A stretch of DNA of 64,000 bases from Burkholderia sp. WSM2230 (GCF_000472445.1 NZ_AXAJ01000011.1:62001-126000), one strand, 5' to 3'; counted from the first letter of the stretch, positions 1 to 8,502 are shown. A program made the numbers and translations. The notes: generated by a model from the sequence alone, not told the origin.

Positions 1-528
1 CCGTATAAGCAGATCGATGCAGTACTCGATCTTTGGCCGGCCGATTGCAAGTTACATATAGCGGGACACGGCACCGACGCTTATCTGGCCACGCTGAACG
101 AGATCATCAATAGAAGATCGCTGCGAGACGTGGTGCGCCTCGAATCCAGGTTTCTCACCGACGCAGAGTTCGCGCAAAGCATCGCGGACAGCGACGTGCT
201 GATCCTCCCGCACGCGGCCGACTCCATGCTGGTGAGCGGCGCCTTTTTCGAGGCTATTGGACTAGTACCGGTACTGATTGCCCGCTCCACACCCTTCATG
301 AAGTGGGCAGCGAGAAAGTTCAATAATGTGATTCTTTTCGATGACGTCAGCGAACTCCCCGCAATACTCCAATCGGTCAACAAGTCCTGGCATGCGGTTG
401 CCAACAATGCGAGCCATCGCAAGGCGCTCGACGAGTTCGGCTGGAAAGCCTGCTGCCGGCATTACGGAACGTTCCTCGAGACTGTCGGGGGGCACGCGAA
501 CGCAGTTGAAAAACCAGTGACCGAGTGA
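1..528 (+). CDS. Glycosyltransferase, C-terminal part (cut by window start)
   Basis: The reading frame is open from the first base, so the N-terminus lies outside the window; 175 codons are visible. The segment around residues 20-100 (IAGHGTD, then SDVLILPHA and FFEAIGLVPVLIA) has the layout of the C-terminal nucleotide-sugar-binding Rossmann domain of GT4/GT-B glycosyltransferases, where a glycine-rich strand is followed by the donor-site loop with a Glu. The expected role is transfer of a sugar from a nucleotide sugar during surface polysaccharide synthesis. It ends 90 bp from a convergent FkbM methyltransferase gene. The family is inferred from the fold pattern; donor and acceptor cannot be told. 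Confidence 0.65.
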   Translation, partial: PYKQIDAVLDLWPADCKLHIAGHGTDAYLATLNEIINRRSLRDVVRLESRFLTDAEFAQSIADSDVLILPHAADSMLVSGAFFEAIGLVPVLIARSTPFMKWAARKFNNVILFDDVSELPAILQSVNKSWHAVANNASHRKALDEFGWKACCRHYGTFLETVGGHANAVEKPVTE

Positions 529-617
529 GCGAGCTTATGAGCAGGCGCTCGCCGCTGGTTCGGTAACTCGAATTCGCTCGCGAGAGGCCAGAACTGTTGG
601 CGGCAAGCTCTGCTTTG

Positions 618-1592
618 TCACTCAGCGCTGGGTGGCATCCTGGTGGCATAGATGTCCACGTAATTCTGTGGATTGTCGCGCCACTGGGTAATTGTGTTCC
701 GCAAGCGCGCCGTGATGGCTGTCATTGACTCCGTCACGCCTTGCTTTCCCGCATTGGCGTCGGTCTCTTCGATCCGGCCGTGAGTAAAATGGGTTTCGAG
801 AAACTGCAGCACGACATTGGGATCGCCGCCTAGCCGCGCCATATGATACGGCGACCATTCCACAAGGATCGCATCGGCTTTTGCAAGCGTATTCCTGCCG
901 CCCGCAATGACGTAGGGCTCCGCACCTTGGGTGTCGATTTTGACGAAGACTGGCCCATCCAATTGAAGTGAAAGATCGTCCAGCCTCATGCAGCGCACCT
1001 CGATGACCTTGCGCCCCAGCTCATTCTGCTTTGCCGGAAGACGGGTTTCAACGTGAAGGCGATGATCACCCAGGTTGCCGTCGGCAATTTCAAAGGGCAA
1101 CACTTCTTCGCGTTCGTGGAGTGCGAGCTGGAAAGTTTCTATATTGGATGACGGGCAGTTTTCAGCGATGTTGCGCTGCAGGTTCCGGTAATTGACCGGC
1201 TCGGGCTCGAACGCGTAACACTTCACGCGCTCGTTGTACTGTGCGATCGGAATGGTCGTCATGCCGATGTTCGCACCGATGTCGAGATAGGTCCCGGCAG
1301 AATCGCCAAAGAACTTGGTGAGCTTGTCTGCCAGTTCGGGTGCCCAGCGCCCGGTTTCGGCATATTTCCGCAGGATGCTCAGATCATTCGAGCTGCTAAC
1401 CATCGTGCCGTACTGCCCCTCTGCCGAGAACCGCACCACGTTGAGCTTGCGCGAAAGACTGGAGAGATAAAGATAGCCATACTCCCTTGCAAGCGAGCTA
1501 TCTTCGAGAAGCGACTTCGCCATGGCATGCCGGAGCCTCAGCGGAAGCATCGAGGTTACGGCGCCTGTTGCGGAGAGTATGAGTTTCTTCAT
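618..1592 (-). CDS. FkbM-family SAM-dependent methyltransferase
   Basis: FkbM-type methyltransferases methylate sugar hydroxyls of glycans, glycolipids or secondary metabolites. The SAM-binding motif LDIGANIG lies near residue 104, the second acidic strand AFEPEP about 30 residues later, and the FkbM hallmark KIDTQGAE near residue 225. The N-terminal 100 residues are a helical extension. Start choice is uncertain: ATG at 1592 (MKKLIL) is used, but ATG at 1604 and GTG at 1634 are in frame and none has a strong Shine-Dalgarno. It is convergent with the glycosyltransferase at the window start, so the two probably belong to one glycan locus extending to the left. The acceptor is unknown. Confidence 0.8.
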   Translation of the reverse strand: MKKLILSATGAVTSMLPLRLRHAMAKSLLEDSSLAREYGYLYLSSLSRKLNVVRFSAEGQYGTMVSSSNDLSILRKYAETGRWAPELADKLTKFFGDSAGTYLDIGANIGMTTIPIAQYNERVKCYAFEPEPVNYRNLQRNIAENCPSSNIETFQLALHEREEVLPFEIADGNLGDHRLHVETRLPAKQNELGRKVIEVRCMRLDDLSLQLDGPVFVKIDTQGAEPYVIAGGRNTLAKADAILVEWSPYHMARLGGDPNVVLQFLETHFTHGRIEETDANAGKQGVTESMTAITARLRNTITQWRDNPQNYVDIYATRMPPSAE

Positions 1593-1784
1593 GGGAAAGA
1601 GCATACCGCAGCGCTGTTTCACGGCGTGCGTCACGTCTCCGCGCTTTCGGCAAAGGCATCAACGAAATCGGCCACTCTTTGCGGAGCGCCATTGTTAAGC
1701 TTGCTTTGAAAGAGGTCGTCGTCTTTGCAGGTCGATCAAATACTTCGGCTCTGGCCACAACAGCGCCGACGCTAACCGCAACGG

Positions 1785-2003
1785 CTACCTAATACCGCGT
1801 GACATCAGTGTCCTGAACAGCATCTGATGGTCGAACGGCTTCTGGCAGCGCGGATAGTGACGGTAGGGATCGTCGACCGCGTCTGTGCCGTAGCCGGTGG
1901 CAAAGATGAAGCGGATGTGCCGCGACGCCAGCGCGTCCGCGACGGAGTAGGACTTCTCACCGTTCAGATCGACATCGAGAATGGCCGCGTCGATGTGTTC
2001 GTG
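1785..2003 (-). pseudogene. Relic of a response-regulator receiver domain
   Basis: Translation of the minus strand gives the second half of a CheY-like receiver: the phosphoacceptor strand AILDVDLNGE, the switch region FIFATGYG, and the KPF motif that follows the conserved Lys, ending with a normal C-terminal helix and stop. The first half (the acidic pair strand and helix 1) is absent. Upstream of about 2000 the frame turns into unrelated, Arg/Pro-rich sequence. I read this as a 5'-truncated single-domain regulator, not a working gene. No partner histidine kinase is in the neighbourhood. Confidence 0.6.
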
Positions 2004-2566
2004 ACGCCCGGGGCTTTGATTGCGTGCTGTCGACGGGCCTCGCCGCCGGGGTATGTTGTCTGAACTGGTGTTGCCGCAGGCACAGTCTGCCGGCGACGGC
2101 TTCACTCGACCGACTGTTGCGGCCGGTATCAATTGCCGCTTTTATGACTATGGCGAGTTGCTCCGTAAGACTGACGCACGACGCCTGCTTGCCCGGCATG
2201 GGGGAACTCGCGAACGGATGGTTATCACGGTATCTTACCCCTCTGAGGCCAGGCATCCAATTCTGGACTGCGGCGCAACTGTTGTCCGCGCAGCTCCTCC
2301 CACAAGACGTTTCACAGCTCTTGATTGTGACATTCAGAGCCGGGCTTCGATTGCTGTTCTTCATGCAAGGCAGAAGCGTTCTTCCCGATCTTCTCGCGAT
2401 TATTACGGACGTCGAACGTGTGTGCGTTTGATTGGTGCCTAAGGGACAACACCGTGGTCCCGTTTGCAGGGCTACCGGACCAGGCCGCGTCCGCCTACGA
2501 TGATTTCGTACGGCGTGTTGCCGCTAACGACACTGCTCGAGCGCAAGTGTTAATCCGGAGAAGACA
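2004..2566. other. Intergenic stretch without convincing gene
   Basis: About 560 bp between the receiver relic and the AhpD-like gene. Short open frames exist on both strands but overlap one another and show Arg/Ser-rich composition with no motif. I see no tRNA or clear terminator. It may hold further decayed sequence from the event that truncated the regulator. Confidence 0.4.
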
Positions 2567-3046
2567 ATGACTCAACGCATCAACTACATTCAGCAGTCGC
2601 CCGAGTTGTTCAAGAAGTTGCTGGACCTTAGCAATCAACTGAAAGAGAGTGCAATTGAAGAATCGATCCGTGACCTCGTGTCGATCCGCGCGTCGCAGAT
2701 CAACGGCTGTGCCTTTTGCGTCGATATGCACGTGAAGGAAGCACGCATACACGGCGAGCGCGAGCTGCGTCTGCATCATGTCGCGATCTGGCGCGAGTCG
2801 ACACTGTTCGCGCCGCGCGAGCGCGCTGCACTCGCGTGGACGGAAGCGTTGACGAAGCTTGCCGGGCACGGTGTAGCCGACGACATCTACGAACGTGTGC
2901 GTACGCAGTTCTCCGAGAAAGAACTGTCCGATCTCACATACGAGGTGATGGCCATCAATGCCTGGAACCGCGCGAACGTCGCATTCAGGACTGTTCCGGG
3001 TTCGGCGGACAAGGCATTCGGCCTCGACAAGGCGAATCTTTCCTGA
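2567..3046 (+). CDS. Carboxymuconolactone decarboxylase / AhpD-like protein
   Basis: This 159-residue protein belongs to the all-helical CMD/AhpD superfamily. The redox motif CAFCVDMH (CxxC followed by His, around residues 49-56) is the signature of alkylhydroperoxidase-type members, which reduce peroxides through a dithiol; true decarboxylases lack the CxxC. The length matches single-domain AhpD-like proteins. The start ATG follows a good Shine-Dalgarno (GGAGAAG). A secreted cupin gene follows after 70 bp on the same strand, so the two may be co-transcribed. The physiological substrate cannot be read from sequence. Confidence 0.85.
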   Translation: MTQRINYIQQSPELFKKLLDLSNQLKESAIEESIRDLVSIRASQINGCAFCVDMHVKEARIHGERELRLHHVAIWRESTLFAPRERAALAWTEALTKLAGHGVADDIYERVRTQFSEKELSDLTYEVMAINAWNRANVAFRTVPGSADKAFGLDKANLS

Positions 3047-3078
3047 ATCGTCGAGTTCTGCTGTTCTTCTTCAGGCTT

Positions 3079-3098
3079 CGTCCCGCGCGTGCGGGACG
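3079..3098 (+). other. Intergenic hairpin
   Basis: Perfect 8-bp stem (CGTCCCGC / GCGGGACG) with a GCGT loop between the AhpD-like and cupin genes. No T-run follows, so it is more likely an mRNA-stabilising or attenuating structure than an intrinsic terminator. Confidence 0.4.
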
Positions 3099-3116
3099 CG
3101 TTATTGGAGGCACATC

Positions 3117-3524
3117 ATGTTCAGACTGAAGACCGCCGTAATCGCCACGCTCGTCGTCGCAAGCGGGCTTACGGGCGCGGCGCGCGCGGCGGCGCCCGAA
3201 GCCATCGTGACCCCGCTGACGACGAGGCCGCTTGACGATTATCCCGGCAAGGAAGCGTTGATGATCAGCGTGACCTATCCACCCGGTGCTGTCGATCCCG
3301 TGCATCGGCATCACGCACATGCGTTCGTCTATGTGCTTGAGGGATCCATCGTGATGCAGGTGAAGGGCGGCAAGGAAGTGACTCTGACGCCCGGGCAGAC
3401 CTTCTATGAAGGTCCGAACGATGTGCACACGGTCGGGCGGAACGCGAGCCAGACCCGACCCGCGAAGTTCATCGTGCTCCTTTTGAAGGACAAGGGTGCG
3501 CCCGTTCTCGTGCCCGAGAAGTAA
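3117..3524 (+). CDS. Secreted single-domain cupin protein
   Basis: 135 residues starting at an ATG 5 bp after a strong GGAGG. Residues 1-25 form a Sec signal peptide (basic start, hydrophobic core, cleavage near ARAA). The rest is one cupin barrel: metal-site motif 1 is HRHHAHAFVYVLEG and motif 2 contains DVHTVGRN, together giving His/His/Glu/His ligands. Secreted cupins of this type are common beside peroxidase-like genes, and here an AhpD-like gene sits just upstream. A periplasmic metal-dependent role is likely; the reaction is unknown. Confidence 0.8.
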   Translation: MFRLKTAVIATLVVASGLTGAARAAAPEAIVTPLTTRPLDDYPGKEALMISVTYPPGAVDPVHRHHAHAFVYVLEGSIVMQVKGGKEVTLTPGQTFYEGPNDVHTVGRNASQTRPAKFIVLLLKDKGAPVLVPEK

Positions 3525-3691
3525 GCGCGTTGATGCCGCGACGCTTTTGACTCTGATGCACAAACGAACGACGCTAATCGCAATGCACCGTCCGCAAACA
3601 ACATTGAGGTGATATCGCTTTTGAGGCGCACCACTGCCTCGAATGCAGCGTGCTACGATTTAACCAATACCTTTGGTTCTATCGCACGCTC

Positions 3692-3994
3692 ATGCGCAAA
3701 CTCGCTTATTTGCTGCTGTCGATCACGCTCGGCGCGCCGCTGCCTGCGCTCGCGCTTGGAGGCGGGAACCCGGACTACGATCAGTGCATTCTGAATTCGT
3801 TGGCAAACAGCCAGAGCAGCTATGCGGCACGTGTGATCACTAACTCGTGCTATGCACTGTACCGGAATAGCGCGCTACTTTTGCCGCGCGAAAAGTCGTA
3901 CCACGTATGTGTCCTGCAAAACGTTCAGAGTGTGCGAGGGGTATTTGCAGTCAACGAGATATTGCACGCCTGCCGTCGGCAGAATCCAATGTGA
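3692..3994 (+). CDS. Small secreted four-cysteine protein
   Basis: 100 residues from the ATG at 3692; an in-frame ATG at 3650 would place non-signal sequence before the signal peptide and is less likely. Residues 1-20 (MRKLAYLLLSITLG onward) are a signal peptide with probable cleavage after LALG or nearby. The mature part has four cysteines spaced as two pairs (DQCILN...TNSCYAL and YHVCVLQ...LHACRRQ), suggesting two disulfides in a helical repeat. It resembles small four-cysteine periplasmic proteins of unknown function; I cannot assign a role. Confidence 0.6.
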   Translation: MRKLAYLLLSITLGAPLPALALGGGNPDYDQCILNSLANSQSSYAARVITNSCYALYRNSALLLPREKSYHVCVLQNVQSVRGVFAVNEILHACRRQNPM

Positions 3995-4126
3995 AAACGG
4001 ACGTCGGCCCGCGACGTTGCGAAATCCCGGGCATCCAGCGGATCTTTCGCTAGCTGATGGTTGAACGGGGGTTACCGCGGAAGTGTCGACTCGTCGCATT
4101 CAGCGAGCCGGTTTACCAATGCGCCG

Positions 4127-4702
4127 CTATCGCGGTAGCAAGCCGGCCGCGCGATAGCTCTCGATTAATGCGTCATAGAGCGAGACATCCGAGCGGCTCC
4201 TCGCAATCAGCTGAGCGCCGGCGACGGCAGCGAAGATGGCGCGAGCCCGCGGTCCGCTTTCTGCGGAATCGACCACGCGCGCAGCAGACAGCACCTTACT
4301 CAGCCACGCCACATTCACATCTGCAAACCTCTGGACCTCTTTCATCACCGCTTCGGGCAGGTCATCACTTTCGGCAGACATGAAGCTGCAAAGGCACATG
4401 CGATTTCCATTCTGCAGCGCCTCGCGGAACGTATCTGGATACCGGTGCAGGCAGCTCAGCGGATCCGACGATTCCGCCAACAGTGCATCCAGCGCAGCCG
4501 CTGAATCTTCCCAATACCGCTTCGCAACCGCAGCGCCGAGATCGGCCTTGCTCGGGAAGTGGTGGTAGATGCTTGCCGCCTTGATGCCGACAATCTCCGC
4601 GAGATCGCGGAAATTCAGGCCGCTATATCCGTGCGCCTGCGCTACCCGCCGAGCGGCCGCCAGAATGTTCTCCCGCGAATTCGAGCTGACTTCGTTCCCC
4701 AC
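4127..4702 (-). CDS. TetR/AcrR-family transcriptional regulator
   Basis: 191 residues. The N-terminal helix-turn-helix spans about residues 10-56 and carries the TetR signature (ILAAARRVAQAHGYSGLNFRDLA, then IYHHFPSKADL). The remainder is a ligand-binding helical domain with a TetR_C-type layout. It is divergent from a glutathione S-transferase gene; a perfect 20-bp dyad lies in the shared intergenic region over the expected transcription start. The simplest reading is repression of the GST gene, and perhaps of itself, released by an electrophilic or aromatic ligand. Confidence 0.85.
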   Translation of the reverse strand: MGNEVSSNSRENILAAARRVAQAHGYSGLNFRDLAEIVGIKAASIYHHFPSKADLGAAVAKRYWEDSAAALDALLAESSDPLSCLHRYPDTFREALQNGNRMCLCSFMSAESDDLPEAVMKEVQRFADVNVAWLSKVLSAARVVDSAESGPRARAIFAAVAGAQLIARSRSDVSLYDALIESYRAAGLLPR

Positions 4703-4731
4703 TGTTGCCGCCTCATAGCGAAAAAGGACTC

Positions 4732-4760
4732 TTGACGCCAGGCATTATACCTCCTATCGT
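4732..4760 (+). promoter_or_regulatory. Putative sigma-70 promoter of the GST gene
   Basis: TTGACG at 4732-4737 and TATCGT at 4755-4760 separated by 17 bp, reading toward the GST gene. The predicted start near 4767 falls inside the dyad described next. Confidence 0.5.
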
Positions 4761-4763
4761 AAA

Positions 4764-4783
4764 CCTACCAAGTGGCAGGTAGG
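4764..4783. promoter_or_regulatory. Putative TetR operator
   Basis: Perfect inverted repeat CCTACC-N8-GGTAGG between the divergent TetR and GST genes. It overlaps the predicted transcription start of the GST gene, the classical place for a repressor to block RNA polymerase. Size and symmetry fit a TetR-family dimer site. Confidence 0.6.
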
Positions 4784-4842
4784 GTCAAAGGATGTGGCCG
4801 TCGGCTTGTCCGTTCAACGCACTTCAAACGAAGAGGGAAGCA

Positions 4843-5541
4843 ATGGATTTCACGAACTTGAACACCACCAGCATAGGTCCGATGACGATTTACGACTTTC
4901 CGACAGGGCCTTATCCGACGCGGGTGCGTATTGCGCTGGCCGAAAAGAATCTACAGTCGCGGGTCCAGTTCGTGATGGTCGACCTTTATAAAGGGGAGCA
5001 CAAAAAGCCGGACTTCATTGCCCGGAAAAACTACTCGGGCACACTGCCGGTGCTGGAACTCGACAACGGGACCGTCATCGCCGAGTGCACGGCCATTACC
5101 GAGTATCTCGACGCGCTTGACGGCGCGCCCACGCTCACTGGCGTGAGCCCGCTGGAAAAAGGCTTGATCCACATGATGAACAGGCGCGCCGAAATCGAGT
5201 TGCTCGACGCGATCAGCGTCTATTTCCATCACGGCACGCCGGGGTTGGGGCCGGATGTCGAGATCTATCAGAACGCCGAGTGGGGATTCCGTCAGCGCGA
5301 CAAAGCCCTCAGGGGTATGCACTACTTCAACGACGTTCTGCAAAGACAGCCGTTTGTCGCCGGAGAAGCCTTTTCGATGGCGGACATCACGGTCATCGGC
5401 GGGCTAGTGTTTGCGGCAATTGTGAAGCTACCGGTACCTGTTGAATGCCGGGCGCTTCTGGCGTGGTACGCGAGGATGCAGGAGCGCCCGAGCGTGAACA
5501 GCCAGCCCGCGTTCTCGGCGCTGGCCGTGACGTCTGGTTGA
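4843..5541 (+). CDS. Glutathione S-transferase family protein
   Basis: 232 residues. The N-terminal thioredoxin fold (TIYDFPTGPYPTRVRIAL; cis-Pro segment GTLPVLELDNG; the glutathione-binding AECTAITEYLD, about residues 14-92) is followed by an all-helical C-terminal domain with the N-capping motif FVAGEAFSMADI. These are the hallmarks of cytosolic GSTs. The start ATG at 4843 is chosen because GAGGGAAG precedes it; in-frame codons from 4792 lie in the promoter-proximal leader. The divergent TetR gene and the operator over the start suggest inducible detoxification of electrophiles. Confidence 0.88.
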   Translation: MDFTNLNTTSIGPMTIYDFPTGPYPTRVRIALAEKNLQSRVQFVMVDLYKGEHKKPDFIARKNYSGTLPVLELDNGTVIAECTAITEYLDALDGAPTLTGVSPLEKGLIHMMNRRAEIELLDAISVYFHHGTPGLGPDVEIYQNAEWGFRQRDKALRGMHYFNDVLQRQPFVAGEAFSMADITVIGGLVFAAIVKLPVPVECRALLAWYARMQERPSVNSQPAFSALAVTSG

Positions 5542-5672
5542 CTCAACCTGTGTCAAAGAGCCTTGCCGGATTGAGCAGCGGTGCTTTGCGCTAACCTGGC
5601 CGCCTAGCCATGTAGAACATCGCCAAACTACGGACTCCTGCCCATATTGGAGAACAGCCTGTTGGCGCCGTC

Positions 5673-6587
5673 TCACGCACCCGTCGCGCTCGCCTGCTCG
5701 TCGCGCGCATATTGCGTGGGCGGCCGTCCTACATGTCGCGTGAACGCGACGCTGAACGTACTGGCGGAGCTGTAGCCGACGCGCTGCGCAATCTCGGCAA
5801 CGCGGCCCCCGTTGCGACGCAGCAGGTCTTTCGCGAGCGCCATGCGCCAGGTGAGCAGATATCCCATCGGTGCAACGCCAACCGCGCGGCTGAAACGTTC
5901 GAAAAACGTCGAGCGGGAAAGCGCCGCTTCCTTCGCAAGCTCGGCGACCGTCCACGCGTGCATCGGCCGTTCGTGCATGACGCGGATCGCGGCCGCGAGG
6001 CGGCCATCGGCCAGGCCGCGCACCAGACCCGGCGACGCGTTCGTCCCGGTCGCGGATCTCAGCGCTTCTATCAGCAGCACTTCGAGTAGTCGCGACAGCA
6101 CGACCTCGCGCGCGGGCCGCTGCTCGCGCCATTCTTCGCGTACGAGGTCCACGAGCGTGGCCAGTCGCGGTTCTCCGCGGACATGCACGAACTGCGGCAG
6201 CAGCGACACCAGCAGCGCCGCGTCCGGCGAACCGAAGCTGCAGTGGCCCGCCATCATGCGCGAGTCGACCAGGTTGTCCGACCCGCCGATTTTAAATTCG
6301 CCGTTGCCAAGCGCTATGGGCATTGACGTCTCGCCACCCGCCGGCGGCGCGAGGCTCGCTATGGACACGCCATGCGCTGCGGGAACCAGCAGGAAGTCCC
6401 CTGACAGCAACTCGATGGGCTCGTGCCCGTCGATCGTGATGCGGCATCCGCCGTCGAGAACCACGCAGTAAAGCGGCTGGCCGGTATCCGAGCGGCGGAT
6501 GCGCCATGGGCTTGCACCGAGAACGAGTTTGGAATAACGCGCACTCGGCTGCAGCAGCGTGACGACCTCGGCCAATGGATCGATCAT
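5673..6587 (-). CDS. AraC-family transcriptional regulator with N-terminal cupin
   Basis: 304 residues. The first 180 form the AraC_N/cupin_6 type sensor domain (motifs LYCVVLDGGCRI, LSGDFLLVPAAHG). Residues about 195-300 hold two helix-turn-helix motifs, ending in the AraC signature RVAEIAQRVGYSSASTFSVAFTRHVGRPP. It is divergent from a short-chain dehydrogenase gene 102 bp away. In many proteobacteria this regulator type activates an adjacent oxidoreductase gene, which is the probable role here. The inducer is unknown. Confidence 0.88.
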   Translation of the reverse strand: MIDPLAEVVTLLQPSARYSKLVLGASPWRIRRSDTGQPLYCVVLDGGCRITIDGHEPIELLSGDFLLVPAAHGVSIASLAPPAGGETSMPIALGNGEFKIGGSDNLVDSRMMAGHCSFGSPDAALLVSLLPQFVHVRGEPRLATLVDLVREEWREQRPAREVVLSRLLEVLLIEALRSATGTNASPGLVRGLADGRLAAAIRVMHERPMHAWTVAELAKEAALSRSTFFERFSRAVGVAPMGYLLTWRMALAKDLLRRNGGRVAEIAQRVGYSSASTFSVAFTRHVGRPPTQYARDEQASATGA

Positions 6588-6689
6588 TGCCGGACTCCTG
6601 CAAATGAAATTCGGATTGTCGATTGTAGTCAGTGCAGACGCTGCAATCTATCGTAGGGGCGTGCACAAACCACCCAAACAGGAGTTTCC

Positions 6690-7442
6690 ATGCCGACCGT
6701 ACTGATCACCGGCTGCTCTTCGGGCTTCGGCCTTGAGATAGCCCGCTATTTTCTGGCCCGCGACTGGAATGTCGTCGCGACGATGCGCACACCGCGCGCC
6801 GACGTGCTGCCGCCTTCGGCCCGCCTGCGCGTGCTGGCGCTCGACGTCACGGATAGCGAGAGCATCCGCCACGCGATCGAGGACGCGGGCCCGCTCGATG
6901 TCCTCGTCAACAACGCCGGCTTCGGCGTCGCCGCCCCGTCCGAGCTGACCCCGCTCGCCGCGGTGCGCGAGGTCTTCGAGACCAACACGTTCGGCACGAT
7001 CGCGTTGACGCAGGCGGTGCTGCCGCAGTTCCGGCAGCGCAGGGCCGGCGTCGTCGTGAACGTCACGTCGAGCGTGACGCTGAAGGCGCTGCCCCTCGTT
7101 GCCGCGTACAGCGCGAGCAAGGCGGCCGTTAATGCGTACACCGAATCGACCGCCGCAGAGCTGGCGCCGTTCGGCGTGCGAGTGTGCCTCGTGCTGCCGG
7201 GCCGTTCGCCGGAAAGCCGTTTCCGCGACAACGCACGGAGGCACGGGCTCGAGCACGAGGCTTATGCCGATCTCGTCCAGGAGGTGCTCGCGAGATTCGC
7301 GGATACGGCTTCGCCGATCACCCACGCGCAGGACGTCGCCCTGGCCGTATGGCGCGCGGCAACTGACCCGTCGTCGCCGATGCGCATCCCGGCCGGCGCC
7401 GACGCCGAAGCATGGGCGGCAGAAGCCGGGCGCCTACGCTGA
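6690..7442 (+). CDS. Short-chain dehydrogenase/reductase (SDR)
   Basis: 250 residues with a classical SDR fold: the cofactor motif TGCSSGFG near residues 7-14, NNAG near 74, the catalytic Ser in NVTSS, and YSASK with catalytic Tyr and Lys around residues 138-142. The Arg after the first strand region (MRTPRAD) suggests NADP(H) preference. It oxidises or reduces an alcohol/ketone whose identity cannot be predicted. Divergent from the AraC regulator, which likely controls it. Confidence 0.88.
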   Translation: MPTVLITGCSSGFGLEIARYFLARDWNVVATMRTPRADVLPPSARLRVLALDVTDSESIRHAIEDAGPLDVLVNNAGFGVAAPSELTPLAAVREVFETNTFGTIALTQAVLPQFRQRRAGVVVNVTSSVTLKALPLVAAYSASKAAVNAYTESTAAELAPFGVRVCLVLPGRSPESRFRDNARRHGLEHEAYADLVQEVLARFADTASPITHAQDVALAVWRAATDPSSPMRIPAGADAEAWAAEAGRLR

Positions 7443-7481
7443 CGATCCAAGGGCGCGATGATCGCTTCATGCCGATGGACA

Positions 7482-8387
7482 TCAGGCCGTCAACGACCCA
7501 TCGATCGACGCCCGAAGCCGTCCCAGTAGCCACTTCTTGAAAATCTTGAGCTTCGGATTGAGGTCCCCCTTGCTGTAAAGGAGGTGATACCCATGATGAA
7601 TGCAAACTGTGTGCGGGATCGCCTGCACCAGCCGAGCGTCTTTGAAATCCTCCTGAAACAGGAAGAGGGGCACCAGTCCGAAGCCGAGGCCTGACATGGC
7701 GGCTTCGCGCATCATCAGCATCTGCAGGAAACGCGGCGATTTGCCGAGGCTCGGCATCTGCAGCCCGTAGTGTTCGAAATAATTTTTCCACGGCTCTTCT
7801 CGAGCGCCGGCTACGCTCAGCAAGGGAGCCGTGAGGAGGTCGGCGGGTTCATGTACGTTGGCCTGCTCTTTCAGGCGCGGCGAGCACACCACGCCTGCCA
7901 CGGTGGTCTCGAGCAGGGTGGTCGAATCGAAGCCCGGCCACGGGGGCGAGCCATAACGGATGCGCGCATGAACGGGCGCGTCGTGGTCGAGTTCCTTGAG
8001 TTCCTCTGCCAGCACGTCCACCTGTATGTCCGGGTACCTGGCGCGAAAGTCGCCGATGTTCCGCACCAGCCAAAGCGTGAACCCCACATTCACGGAGAGG
8101 ACCAGCGTGGACTGAGCCGCGCTTTCTTTCAACCGGCTGCCGGCCTCGGCAATCAGGTTCAGGCCCGCCGTGATCTGCTCGTGATAAGCCCTGCCGACGG
8201 GTGTCAGGCTAATCCAGCGGCCATTGCGTTCGAACAGGCGGACTTCGAGTTGCTCCTCGAGCGTCTGGATCATGCGACTGACGGCGCCCTGGGTCACATG
8301 TAGCTCGGCGGCCGCCGCTGTAAAGCTTTGCAGACGGGCCGAGACCTCGAAATACCTGACGGCGGTCAGGGAAGGAAGGCGCTTCAT
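7482..8387 (-). CDS. LysR-family regulator (GcvA-like)
   Basis: 301 residues from the ATG at 8387 (MKRLPSLTAVRYFE), which matches the usual N-terminus of GcvA-type LysR proteins. The upstream in-frame ATG at 8417 is rejected because it lies inside a perfect operator-like dyad. The winged HTH covers about residues 1-60 (SFTAAAAELHVTQGAVSRMIQTLE), followed by a type-2 periplasmic-binding-protein-like effector domain. It is divergent from the two-component monooxygenase operon, which it most likely activates in response to an aromatic effector. Confidence 0.88.
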   Translation of the reverse strand: MKRLPSLTAVRYFEVSARLQSFTAAAAELHVTQGAVSRMIQTLEEQLEVRLFERNGRWISLTPVGRAYHEQITAGLNLIAEAGSRLKESAAQSTLVLSVNVGFTLWLVRNIGDFRARYPDIQVDVLAEELKELDHDAPVHARIRYGSPPWPGFDSTTLLETTVAGVVCSPRLKEQANVHEPADLLTAPLLSVAGAREEPWKNYFEHYGLQMPSLGKSPRFLQMLMMREAAMSGLGFGLVPLFLFQEDFKDARLVQAIPHTVCIHHGYHLLYSKGDLNPKLKIFKKWLLGRLRASIDGSLTA

Positions 8388-8402
8388 TTCAGACGATCTT
8401 GC

Positions 8403-8417
8403 ATGAGTTGAACTCAT
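8403..8417. promoter_or_regulatory. LysR recognition site (T-N11-A dyad)
   Basis: Perfect 7-1-7 inverted repeat ATGAGTT-G-AACTCAT containing T-N11-A, the LysR consensus. Its centre (8410) is about 64 bp before the start point predicted from the promoter at 8438-8467, the usual position of a LysR recognition site. It also overlaps the leader of the LysR gene, which would allow autoregulation. Confidence 0.65.
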
Positions 8418-8437
8418 TCTAACGCCAAAGGAATCGT

Positions 8438-8467
8438 TTTAGATCAGGTACTTCCCCCACCTAAACT
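8438..8467 (+). promoter_or_regulatory. Putative promoter of the ring-cleavage operon
   Basis: Weak -35 TTTAGA (8438-8443), 18-bp spacer, -10 TAAACT (8462-8467). A poor -35 is expected for an activator-dependent promoter and its spacing from the LysR dyad is canonical. Confidence 0.4.
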
Positions 8468-8502
8468 GTGCTCACTCGAATTACGCCAAAGAGAGACACG
8501 AG

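Noticed and set aside
2020..2442. Two overlapping plus-strand frames of 135-140 codons upstream of the AhpD-like gene
   Set aside because: They overlap each other and a minus frame, lack motifs and good ribosome-binding sites, and lie in a decayed region.
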